A DNA stretch of 6,806 nucleotides, taken from positions 1 to 6,806 of the forward strand of contig JAVEDG010000105.1 in assembly GCA_030841245.1 (NCBI GenBank), in the 5' to 3' direction. A program made the translations under genes and the position numbers. Source of the DNA: Actinomycetota bacterium. Its GTDB lineage: Bacteria > Actinomycetota > Actinomycetes > JACCUZ01. Below, one piece after another: positions 1-5,429 of the stretch; the first letter of the stretch is position 1; every line of letters starts with the position of its first letter. The notes below the pieces were generated by a model that was given only the letters and a program-made list of their open reading frames with translations, made no database searches and was not told the DNA's origin.

Positions 1-664
1 CGGTCCCGTCGGTCTGCGGGACACCCTGCGCGCCGTACGTCGCAGCGCCGTCCCGGTCGTCGGTATCGGGCGCGACGTGCGCGAGGCGTTCCGCGCTTAC
101 CGGGTCACCACCCACGGCACGCGCATCGCGTTCCTGGCCGCGAGCTCCGAGCCCGACCAGCTCGCCAGGTCGGCCGCCGGGCCGAGCAAGGCGGGGATCG
201 CGACAGCGCGGGCTGCGGATCCGCGACGTCTCGTGCGCGCGGTGCAGGAGGCCGCCCGGCGCAATGACGTCGTGGTCGTGTACCTGCACTGGGGCACCGA
301 GCTCGAGACCTGCCCGACGCGCGAGCAACGGGTCACCGCCAGGGCACTCGCGGCGGCCGGGGCGGACGTCCTGGTCGGAAGCCACGCCCACGTCCTGCTC
401 GGCGCCGGCTGGCTGGACCACACCTTTGTCGACTACGGGCTCGGGAACTTCGTCTGGTACCACGGCCGGCAGCCCGACTCGGGGGTGCTGCAGGTGCAGG
501 TCCGGAACGGCTCGGTCGTGGGGGGTTCATGGGACCCCGCCCGGATCGGGCTCGCCGGCGGCCCCGCGCGGCCGGTGCACGGTGAACGGCGTACGGCCGC
601 GATCGCCGACTGGAAGCGGCTGCGGGGATGCACCGACCTGGCCCCGCGACCGGGAGCGCAGTGA
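1..664 (+). CDS. CapA-family metallophosphatase, C-terminal part (5' end outside window)
   Basis: The reading frame is open from base 2 to the TGA at 662-664 and continues upstream of the window, so only about 220 C-terminal residues are visible. The blocks LHWGTE (His codon at 287-289), GSHAHV (His codons at 383-385 and 389-391) and YGLGNFVW are the ordered signature of CapA / PGA_cap proteins, which have a calcineurin-like metallophosphatase fold; the paired histidines of GSHAH are expected metal ligands. The start of the visible part (GLRDTLRAVRR, then VVGIGRD) also fits the family. CapA proteins are known from poly-gamma-glutamate capsule export, but many actinobacterial homologues have no capsule locus and an unknown substrate. 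No capB, capC or capE is visible here. The N-terminal signal or anchor, if present, is outside the window. An internal GTG at 77 is not a credible start because homology runs through it. The gene overlaps the next one by one base, implying an operon. Family is sure; substrate is unknown. Confidence 0.9.
   Translation, partial: GPVGLRDTLRAVRRSAVPVVGIGRDVREAFRAYRVTTHGTRIAFLAASSEPDQLARSAAGPSKAGIATARAADPRRLVRAVQEAARRNDVVVVYLHWGTELETCPTREQRVTARALAAAGADVLVGSHAHVLLGAGWLDHTFVDYGLGNFVWYHGRQPDSGVLQVQVRNGSVVGGSWDPARIGLAGGPARPVHGERRTAAIADWKRLRGCTDLAPRPGAQ
652..656 (+). promoter_or_regulatory. Shine-Dalgarno that fixes the M15 peptidase start
   Basis: GGGAG lies 7 bases before the ATG at 664. It favours that ATG over the in-frame ATG at 628, which would place 12 extra residues in front of the lipoprotein signal peptide. 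The site lies inside the end of the capA-like gene, so the second gene can be translated by re-initiation as well as directly. Confidence 0.6.
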
Positions 665-1407
665 TGACCGCGGTCCGCTCAGCGCTGGTGGCCGTGCTCG
701 TGCTCGCGGGGTGCACGTCCGGCGCGGCCGGCTCGGAGCCTCCGCAGACAGTCGCCGAGTCAGGGTCTGGCAGCGCCGGGCCGGCCGCCGAGCGCGGCAC
801 CGGTGCGGAGGGCGCGTTCCCGGCGTACGTCGTGCGGGTGCACCGCATCGGTCCGGGCCTGCGCACGCGGATGCACGACAGCTATCGGCCGGTCTGTCCG
901 GTGCCGCTGCGGGAGCTGCGCTACCTGCGGCTGCGATTCATCGGCTTCGACGGCCGGGCGCACCTCGGCGAGCTGGTCGTGCGCAAGCGGTTCGCCACGG
1001 ATGTCGGCGCGGTGTTCGAGCGGCTGTACGACGCGCGCTGGCCGATCAGGCGCATGCGACTCGTCGACGACTACGCCGGAGTGGACGAGCGATCCATGGC
1101 AGCCGACAACACGGCCGGTTTCAACTGCCGTCGCATTGCGGGCGGGGCCGTGTGGTCCCGGCACGCCTACGGAGAAGCCATCGACGTCAACCCGGCGGAG
1201 AACCCCTACCTGACGGCGTCGGCCGTGCACCCGCGGTCCGCGTCCAGGTTCGTGCTGATCGACCGGTCGCTCGGGGCCAGGGTGCCGACCGGGTCGATCC
1301 GCGCGGACGACGTCGTGGTGCGCGCGTTCGCGAGCATCGGCTGGGAGTGGGGCGGCGCATGGACGGGGCTGAAGGACTACCAGCACTTCGCCGCCCCAGC
1401 CGGTTGA
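664..1407 (+). CDS. Lipoprotein M15-family peptidase (D-Ala-D-Ala carboxypeptidase-like)
   Basis: This 247-residue protein is a predicted zinc peptidase acting on cell-wall peptides outside the membrane. Residues 1-17 form a lipoprotein signal: one Arg, a hydrophobic core, then lipobox LAGC with the acylated Cys at 17. A Gly/Ser/Ala/Glu-rich linker follows to about residue 45. The rest matches the M15 peptidase fold (Peptidase_M15_4 type): RSMAADNTAGFNCR, then SRHAYGEAID giving H167 and D174 as zinc ligands, then GWEWGGAW and KDYQHF with H241 as third ligand and D238 near the expected catalytic position. All ligands are present, so it should be active. The ATG was chosen because it overlaps the upstream stop as TGATG, has a GGGAG seven bases before it, and places the lipobox correctly. 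Two in-frame TGA codons end the gene (1405-1410). Whether it cuts D-Ala-D-Ala, L-Ala-D-Glu or another bond cannot be told from sequence. Confidence 0.9.
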   Translation: MTAVRSALVAVLVLAGCTSGAAGSEPPQTVAESGSGSAGPAAERGTGAEGAFPAYVVRVHRIGPGLRTRMHDSYRPVCPVPLRELRYLRLRFIGFDGRAHLGELVVRKRFATDVGAVFERLYDARWPIRRMRLVDDYAGVDERSMAADNTAGFNCRRIAGGAVWSRHAYGEAIDVNPAENPYLTASAVHPRSASRFVLIDRSLGARVPTGSIRADDVVVRAFASIGWEWGGAWTGLKDYQHFAAPAG

Positions 1408-1419
1408 TGACCAGGCCCC

Positions 1420-1436
1420 GTCGACCTCCGGTCGAT
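1420..1436 (+). terminator. Hairpin after the M15 peptidase gene, possible terminator
   Basis: TCGACC-TCC-GGTCGA is a perfect 6-bp stem with a 3-base loop, extended by a G-U pair, starting 12 bases after the stop. It lacks a T-run, which is common for intrinsic terminators in high-GC actinobacteria but makes the call weak. It sits where the capA-M15 transcript would be expected to end. Confidence 0.35.
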
Positions 1437-1520
1437 CACGCACGCCTCGGACCTCGGGACGTGTCACCTCCAGGGGCGGGATCGGCCGCGTCGGCGGCAT
1501 CTGAGGCCCGGTCAGGGGCC

Positions 1521-1529
1521 GGGAAGGGA
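1521..1529 (+). promoter_or_regulatory. Purine-rich candidate ribosome binding site for the exporter
   Basis: GGGAAGGGA ends 13 bases before the GTG at 1543 and 28 bases before the next plausible GTG at 1558. The spacing is long but tolerable only for the first, so it is the main reason for choosing 1543. It directly follows the 5-bp-stem hairpin at 1505-1520, which could affect its access. Confidence 0.35.
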
Positions 1530-1540
1530 TCTTGGCCACG

Positions 1541-1559
1541 ACGTGTTGTGCCAGCACGT
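1541..1559. promoter_or_regulatory. 19-bp inverted repeat at the exporter start, candidate operator
   Basis: ACGTGTTGTGCCAGCACGT has two 8-base half-sites, ACGTGyTG and CArCACGT, around a 3-base centre; seven of eight positions per arm are symmetric (the exception is T against G). The size and symmetry resemble operators of dimeric repressors such as the TetR family, which commonly control DHA2 exporters. It covers the predicted GTG start at 1543 and touches the alternative GTG at 1558. No regulator gene is visible in the window, so the cognate protein is unknown. Confidence 0.45.
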
Positions 1560-3162
1560 GACCTCTAAGACCTCTTCTTCGGCCGGTGTCGGGCTCCGCT
1601 CGGAACGTGGCCCCGTCCTCGGGGGCCTGATGCTCTCGACCGGGCTGGTCGCGATCGACGCGACGATCCTCGCGACGGCGGTCCCGTCCATCGTCCGTGA
1701 CGTCGGCGGCTTCTCGCAGTTCCCATGGCTGTTCTCGATCTACCTGCTGGCGCAGGCCGTCACAGTGCCGATCTACGGCAAGCTCGCCGACATGGTCGGG
1801 CGCCGGCCGGTGCTGTTCTTCGGCATCGGTGCCTTCCTGGTCGGCTCGATCCTCTGCGGGTTCGCCTGGAGCATGCCGTCGCTGATCGCGTTCCGAGCCA
1901 TCCAGGGCATCGGCGCCGGATCGGTGCTCCCGATGACCATGACGGTCGTCGGCGACATGTACACCGTCGAGGAGCGGGCCAAGGTCCAGGGTTACATCGC
2001 CAGCGTGTGGGGGGTCTCCTCCGTCATCGGTCCGACTCTCGGTGGGGTGTTCTCCGACTACCTGTCGTGGCGCTGGATCTTCTTCGTCAACATCCCGCTA
2101 GGCGCCATCGCGGTCTGGATGCTGGGGCGTCACTTCATCGAGCGGGTCGAGCGCCGCAAGCACGACCTCGACATCGCCGGCGCGGTGCTGCTCACGGCGG
2201 GTTGCTCGCTGGTGATCCTGGGCCTGCTCGAGGGTGGTGTCGCGTGGGCCTGGGCCTCCGCTACCAGCGTCCTGGTGTTCGTGGTCGGTGCCGTCGCGCT
2301 GGCTGCGTTCATTCTCGTCGAGCGGCGCGCGGCCGAGCCCGTCGTCCCGCTGCAGATGCTGTCCCGTCGCGTCATCGCCGCCGGAAGCCTGGTGTCGCTG
2401 ACCGTCGGCGCTGTGCTCATCGGCCTGAGCTCCTACATCCCGACGTACGCGCAGCTCGTGCTCGGGACGAGCGCTCTCGTCGCCGGCTTCGCGCTCGCTG
2501 CGATGACGCTCGGATGGCCACTGTCCGCGTCAGTGGCCGGACGCATCTACATGCGCGTCGGCTTTCGCGCCACCGCGATCGTGGGCAGTCTGTTCGTGAT
2601 CGCCGGCACCATCCTGGTGACCTTCCTCACCGAGTCGTCGCACGTCTGGGAGGTGGGCGCCACGACGTTCGTCGTCGGCGTGGGGCTCGGCCTGACGTCG
2701 GTGCCGTCCGTGGTCGCGATGCAGTCAGCGGTCGACTGGCGGGAGCGGGGCGTCGCCACCGGGATGAACATGTTCGCCCGGTCCATCGGAAGCGCGGTCG
2801 GCATCGCGGTCTTCGGTGCGATCGCCAACCACACCCTCTCGTCCCGCTTCGCTGACGCGCCGGCCTCCCTCCGCAGCCTGCCGGGCGGCCACGATGCGAC
2901 CAGCCTTGTGTCCAGCGGGCCGCTCCACGGCGCAGCGGAGGTTTTCGTGCGCTCGGCGGTGTACGACGCGGCGCACAACGTCTTCCTCGCGCAGGTCGTC
3001 GTTGCCGTGCTGGGAGTGGCGGCCGTGTTCCTCATGCCGCGGCGGACCTCGGCTGACCCGACCGCGTCGTCTTCGGCAGATCGGACCAGCTCCGGCTCGT
3101 CCGACGGCGACGCACTGCAGCCGGGCGCCCCGGAGACCGAACCAGCGACTGCCGGCGACTGA
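1543..3162 (+). CDS. DHA2-type (EmrB/QacA-like) 14-TMS MFS multidrug exporter
   Basis: This 539-residue protein is a predicted proton-driven exporter of the major facilitator superfamily. The N-terminal half shows the DHA2 landmarks in order: TM1 with an acidic residue (AIDATIL, D39), motif A GKLADMVGRRP at 79-89 in the loop between TM2 and TM3, RAIQGIGAG around 118-126 (motif B region), and motif C GVSSVIGPTLGG at 157-168, which marks antiporters. The family-typical SWRWIFFVNIPLG follows at about 175-187. Many further hydrophobic segments fit 14 helices. The last 50 or so residues form a Ser/Asp/Ala/Pro-rich hydrophilic tail, probably cytosolic. The start is uncertain: GTG 1543 has a distant purine run, while GTG 1558 would give a more usual MTSKTSSS N-terminus; both keep TM1. 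ATG 1630 would cut TM1 and is rejected. It converges with the minus-strand block. Substrates cannot be predicted, but drugs, dyes or an endogenous product are typical of the family. Confidence 0.95.
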   Translation: MLCQHVTSKTSSSAGVGLRSERGPVLGGLMLSTGLVAIDATILATAVPSIVRDVGGFSQFPWLFSIYLLAQAVTVPIYGKLADMVGRRPVLFFGIGAFLVGSILCGFAWSMPSLIAFRAIQGIGAGSVLPMTMTVVGDMYTVEERAKVQGYIASVWGVSSVIGPTLGGVFSDYLSWRWIFFVNIPLGAIAVWMLGRHFIERVERRKHDLDIAGAVLLTAGCSLVILGLLEGGVAWAWASATSVLVFVVGAVALAAFILVERRAAEPVVPLQMLSRRVIAAGSLVSLTVGAVLIGLSSYIPTYAQLVLGTSALVAGFALAAMTLGWPLSASVAGRIYMRVGFRATAIVGSLFVIAGTILVTFLTESSHVWEVGATTFVVGVGLGLTSVPSVVAMQSAVDWRERGVATGMNMFARSIGSAVGIAVFGAIANHTLSSRFADAPASLRSLPGGHDATSLVSSGPLHGAAEVFVRSAVYDAAHNVFLAQVVVAVLGVAAVFLMPRRTSADPTASSSADRTSSGSSDGDALQPGAPETEPATAGD

Positions 3163-3177
3163 CGACCCTCTGGCGGC

Positions 3178-3194
3178 GCACCGAAAGACGGTGC
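3178..3194 (+). terminator. Hairpin after the MFS exporter gene
   Basis: GCACCG-AAAGA-CGGTGC is a perfect 6-bp stem with a 5-base A-rich loop, 15 bases after the exporter stop. No T-run follows. Its position between convergent genes supports a terminator role, possibly in both directions. Confidence 0.45.
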
Positions 3195-3253
3195 AACGGC
3201 TTCCGGCACGCGGGCACAGCTCGCTGACCTGTGGGTTTGTCGCCGACCGCGAT

Positions 3254-3294
3254 CGTCGCGCGGCACTGGACCGTCGTTCGGTACTCCCGCGACG
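3254..3294 (-). terminator. Larger hairpin after the GNAT gene
   Basis: CGTCGCG at 3254-3260 pairs with CGCGACG at 3288-3294 (7 bp), enclosing a small ACCG-TCGTT-CGGT stem-loop. It begins 8 bases beyond the minus-strand GNAT stop. Together with the hairpin at 3178-3194 it fills most of the 140-base convergent gap, in which no gene is seen. There is no T-run; such structures can also arise by chance in DNA this GC-rich. Confidence 0.3.
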
Positions 3295-3302
3295 TGGACG
3301 AC

Positions 3303-3839
3303 TCAGGCCGACGGCAGCTTGACCGGTCCGGCTGGCCGCGAGAACCTCCGGTACATGACGTGCAGCCCGACCAGCCCGTGGGTGCGGTGGTCGAACGCCT
3401 CCGGAACGGTCGCCAGGATCTCGAACCCGAGCGCCTGCCAGAGCGCGACCGCGGCGACGTTGGTCTCCACGACGGCGTTGAACTGCATGCCGCGGTAGCC
3501 GGACTCGCGGGCCCAGCCGACGGCGTACCGTCCCAGCGTGCGACCGATCCCTCGACCCTGGTGTGCGGGGTCGACCATGAAGCTGGCGGTCGCGATGTGC
3601 GCCCCGCGGCCGGGCCGGTTGGGACCCATCTTGGCCGAGCCGACGACGACCCCGCCGTCGACGGCGACCACGGTTCGGCCGGGCGGCTGCTCCATCCACA
3701 GCGACCTGGCCGACTCGAGGGTGAGGTCCTCCGGGTAGGCGTAGGTCTCGCCGGCCGCGACGATCTCGGCGAAGAACGGCCAGATCGCGGGCCAGTCCGC
3801 CTCGTCGGCCGGCCGGATCTGCACGCCGGGCTCAGGCAT
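3303..3839 (-). CDS. GNAT-family N-acetyltransferase
   Basis: This 178-residue protein has a single GNAT domain that should transfer an acetyl group from acetyl-CoA to an amine. VQIRPADEADWPAI is the usual first strand and helix; GGVVVGSAKMG is the central hairpin; FMVDPAHQGRGIGRTLG at about 88-103 is motif A, with QGRGIG (94-99) as the pyrophosphate-binding turn; ETNVAAVALWQALGFE at 125-140 is motif B with the conserved Asn127. The layout resembles small-molecule or amino-acid acetyltransferases (phosphinothricin/MnaT-like) more than ribosomal RimI types, but the acceptor is unknown. It is not MshD, which has two GNAT domains. Its ATG lies inside the end of the ridA-like gene (8-base overlap, ATGCCTGA) and has no Shine-Dalgarno, so translation probably depends on coupling to ridA. 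It is the last gene of the minus-strand block. Confidence 0.92.
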   Translation of the reverse strand: MPEPGVQIRPADEADWPAIWPFFAEIVAAGETYAYPEDLTLESARSLWMEQPPGRTVVAVDGGVVVGSAKMGPNRPGRGAHIATASFMVDPAHQGRGIGRTLGRYAVGWARESGYRGMQFNAVVETNVAAVALWQALGFEILATVPEAFDHRTHGLVGLHVMYRRFSRPAGPVKLPSA

Positions 3840-4233
3840 CGACGACCGCGGTGACGTCGAGCTCGACGAGCTGGTCGGGGAAGCCGAGCACGGTCACGCC
3901 GACCAGCGTGCTGGCCGTCGTGAAGGCAGCGGCCAGAGGTGAGGCGAGCAGGGTGTCCCAGGCCAGCGCCAGGTCGGCGCGGTCGTGGCTGGCGACGTAG
4001 ATGACGGTGCGCACGACTTGTTCGGGTGTGGCGCCGGCCGCCTGGAGTGCCGTCATCGCGTTGGCGGCGACCTGGCGAGTCTGCTCCGCGACGTCTCCGC
4101 GTCCGACGACCTGGCCCGAGCCGTCGAGCGGGCACTGTCCGGACAGGTGCACCTGCGGGCCGTCGGCCACGGTCGCGTGGGCGTAGCCGGGGGTCTCGTG
4201 CAGGTCGGGCACGTCGAGTCGTCGGAGGCTCAT
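3832..4233 (-). CDS. RidA-superfamily (YjgF/YER057c/UK114) protein without the canonical Arg
   Basis: This 133-residue protein has the length and layout of Rid proteins, small trimers with the chorismate-mutase-like fold; RidA itself hydrolyses reactive enamine/imine intermediates from PLP enzymes. Visible blocks are VHLSGQCPLDGSGQVVGRGDVAEQT (29-53), QVAANAMTALQAAGATPEQVVRTVIYV (54-80), and the C-terminal LVGVTVLGFPDQLVELDV. In canonical RidA the last block begins P-A-R-S with a substrate-binding Arg (Arg105 in the usual numbering); here it reads T106-A-S108-T, so a Ser stands in for the Arg. Classical imine deaminase activity is therefore doubtful and the protein may belong to one of the Arg-less Rid subfamilies. 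The ATG at 4233 is chosen because homology begins right after it; the 37 codons open upstream look like non-coding DNA. No Shine-Dalgarno is seen, in line with a leaderless start. The gene is translationally coupled to the GNAT gene. Confidence 0.9.
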   Translation of the reverse strand: MSLRRLDVPDLHETPGYAHATVADGPQVHLSGQCPLDGSGQVVGRGDVAEQTRQVAANAMTALQAAGATPEQVVRTVIYVASHDRADLALAWDTLLASPLAAAFTTASTLVGVTVLGFPDQLVELDVTAVVDA

Positions 4234-4240
4234 CGTCGAG

Positions 4241-4269
4241 AGCGTCACGGCAACCGGGTGCCCGGTCAA
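4241..4269 (-). promoter_or_regulatory. Candidate promoter for ridA-GNAT, leaderless layout
   Basis: On the minus strand TTGACC (4269-4264) and GACGCT (4246-4241) are separated by 17 bases, and the second box ends 7 bases before the ridA-like ATG. This is the layout of an actinobacterial leaderless promoter, where transcription starts on or next to the start codon, and it fits the missing Shine-Dalgarno. The -10 is weak (only the A and final T match TAnnnT). Confidence 0.4.
4253..4266. promoter_or_regulatory. 14-bp palindrome overlapping the candidate ridA -35 box
   Basis: ACCGGG-TG-CCCGGT has perfect 6-base arms around a 2-base centre and overlaps the -35 box at 4264-4269. It could be an operator for a dimeric regulator, or a chance GC palindrome; nothing else in the window carries the same site. 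Confidence 0.3.
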
Positions 4270-4317
4270 CCCACTTTGGGACTCGGTTCCGACTCGCTGT
4301 ACCCGATGGGCGGCGGC

Positions 4318-4330
4318 CGGAGTACCTCCG
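4318..4330 (-). terminator. Small hairpin after the HTH_42 glycosylase-like gene
   Basis: On the minus strand CGGAG-GTA-CTCCG forms a perfect 5-bp stem with a 3-base loop, 14 bases after the stop at 4345. It is short and lacks a T-run. The 111-base gap (4234-4344) between this gene and ridA otherwise holds only the candidate ridA promoter and its palindrome. Confidence 0.22.
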
Positions 4331-4344
4331 TCGACGGCCGGCAA

Positions 4345-5382
4345 TCAGTCGGCGTGGAAGGCGGCCAGGCTCTTGGCCTCGGTCTCGGCCTCGTCGAGCA
4401 CGTCCGGGGCGGGCCGGTCGAACCACACGATCGAGACCGAGCCCTCGGCGTACCGCCAGGTGCCCGCCACCTGGCCGTCGACGAGCACGGTGTTGAACGA
4501 GAACGGGATCTTGGTGCCGAAGATGCGTGGGCGATGGTGCTCGGGCAGCACCTGGGTACGCCGTGCGTGGACGAGCAGCATCGCGTCCCAGACCGCCAGG
4601 AAGCGCACCGGCACGGCTGTGTCGACGTCAGGCAGCGGCAGGCCGGCCAGGTCGACCAGCTCCTTGCCGTCCTCGTCGTGGAACGTTCGCGTGTCCAGCT
4701 CGGCCAGCGCCGCGACGACCGTCTTGACCGGCAGCCCCGCCCACGTGGCGATGTCCTTGCGGGAGGCCGGTCCGAACGCCTGCAGGTACCGCCGTACCAG
4801 GTGCACCTGGGACTCGCCGACGGTCACCGCTTCCGGTCCGATCCACGTCTCGGCAAGGCCGAACAGGTCCGCCCGACGCCGCTCCCACGTGCCCGACGGC
4901 GGCAGGCGCAGCAGGTCCAACCAGAAGTTGGCGGGCAGAGACGGGTACGCCGGGTCCTCGAGCTCGTCACGACGGAGCGGCCCGTGGCGCAGGCGCTCGT
5001 GCAGCGCTTGGATGCCGGCCTCGAGTGCGTCGACGTCGACGCCCTTGCCGGCGACCCGCAGCCACCAGTCGCGTCGCGGTTCGCGGATGCCGACGGCGAA
5101 CGGCCAGTAGTCGCGGGCGGAGACCAGGTGGATCGTCCCGCGCAGCAAGGTTCCCTGCACGGTCTCGCGCTCGACCAGGGTGCGCGTGACCTCGGCACGG
5201 GGCAGGTCGACCAGCCGGGACCACAGCCCGACGTACATCGCGGGTGCGTACTGCGCCTGCAGGCCGCCCATCGCCTCGAGCGCTCTGGGCACAGAGAGCG
5301 TGGCCCGTTCGAGCAGCAGCTGGCGGGCGAGCATGGCGCGCAGCAGCCCGCCCTGGGTCAGGATGCGGCGAGGCGTAGCCAT
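4345..5382 (-). CDS. Winged-helix HTH_42 protein, AlkZ/YcaQ-like DNA glycosylase with QxQ motif
   Basis: This 345-residue protein matches the 'winged helix DNA-binding domain-containing protein' family (HTH_42), which includes AlkZ of the azinomycin cluster and E. coli YcaQ (AlkX); those enzymes remove bulky alkylated bases and unhook interstrand cross-links. The N-terminal helical part holds GGLQAQYAP with Q42-A-Q44, at the place of the catalytic QxQ pair of AlkZ-type members (YcaQ types have QxD). Further family landmarks are GTLLRGTIHLVSARDYWPF (about 77-95), the winged-helix part HLVRRYLQAFGPASRKDIATWAGL, FLAVWDAMLLVHARRTQVLPEHHRPRIF and VLVDGQVAGTW near the C-terminus. The ATG at 5382 is chosen because homology begins within about seven residues; the open frame upstream is low-complexity Arg/Ala/Pro sequence. 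No Shine-Dalgarno is present. It lies 47 bases after the PIG-L gene and may be read with it or from its own promoter. Fold call is firm; glycosylase activity and substrate are inferred. Confidence 0.88.
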   Translation of the reverse strand: MATPRRILTQGGLLRAMLARQLLLERATLSVPRALEAMGGLQAQYAPAMYVGLWSRLVDLPRAEVTRTLVERETVQGTLLRGTIHLVSARDYWPFAVGIREPRRDWWLRVAGKGVDVDALEAGIQALHERLRHGPLRRDELEDPAYPSLPANFWLDLLRLPPSGTWERRRADLFGLAETWIGPEAVTVGESQVHLVRRYLQAFGPASRKDIATWAGLPVKTVVAALAELDTRTFHDEDGKELVDLAGLPLPDVDTAVPVRFLAVWDAMLLVHARRTQVLPEHHRPRIFGTKIPFSFNTVLVDGQVAGTWRYAEGSVSIVWFDRPAPDVLDEAETEAKSLAAFHAD

Positions 5383-5389
5383 CGCCACG

Positions 5390-5415
5390 ACGCTAGCCCG
5401 CAGCTGGGCGGTCAA
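5390..5415 (-). promoter_or_regulatory. Candidate leaderless promoter for the HTH_42 gene
   Basis: On the minus strand TTGACC (5415-5410) and TAGCGT (5395-5390) precede the ATG; TAGCGT fits the actinobacterial -10 TAnnnT and ends exactly 7 bases before the start codon, as expected for a leaderless mRNA. The 14-base spacing between boxes is shorter than the usual 16-19, so the -35 may not be used. It occupies the short gap after the PIG-L gene. Confidence 0.38.
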
Positions 5416-5429
5416 GGGAGCCGGGCGGG

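Larger units (their letters stand above)
1408..1542 (+). other. Non-coding gap before the exporter gene
   Basis: This 135-base gap holds no supported gene. It contains the hairpin at 1420-1436, a second hairpin GGCCC-(6)-GGGCC at 1505-1520, and a purine run GGGAAGGGA at 1521-1529. No convincing -35/-10 pair was found. The gap and the hairpins suggest that the exporter is transcribed separately from the envelope pair upstream. Confidence 0.5.

Noticed and set aside
1407..1568. Small ORF of 53 codons starting with an ATG overlapping the M15 stop (TGATG)
   Set aside because: The overlap looks like coupling, but the product is Arg/Pro/Ala/Ser low-complexity, has no motif, and runs over the exporter start and the palindrome. 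The ATG is a by-product of the tandem TGATGA stops.
3303..3839. GNAT gene as mycothiol synthase mshD, completing a mycothiol locus
   Set aside because: MshD has two GNAT domains and is about 300 residues; this protein has one domain in 178 residues.
4234..4344. N-terminal extension of the Rid protein by 37 codons
   Set aside because: Rid proteins are about 125-135 residues; the extension has no Rid-like sequence and would cover the candidate promoter and palindrome.
3032..4426. Minus-strand open frame of 464 codons across the GNAT and ridA genes and the end of the exporter
   Set aside because: Arg/Pro/Ser-rich shadow frame of the GNAT and Rid genes, whose own frames show clear family motifs.
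5390..5415. PafBC/ClpR-type DNA-damage promoter before the HTH_42 glycosylase-like gene
   Set aside because: Attractive for a DNA repair gene, but the motif TTGTCRGTG-N8-TAnnnT is matched only at TTG and the -10; the middle differs and the spacing is three bases too long.
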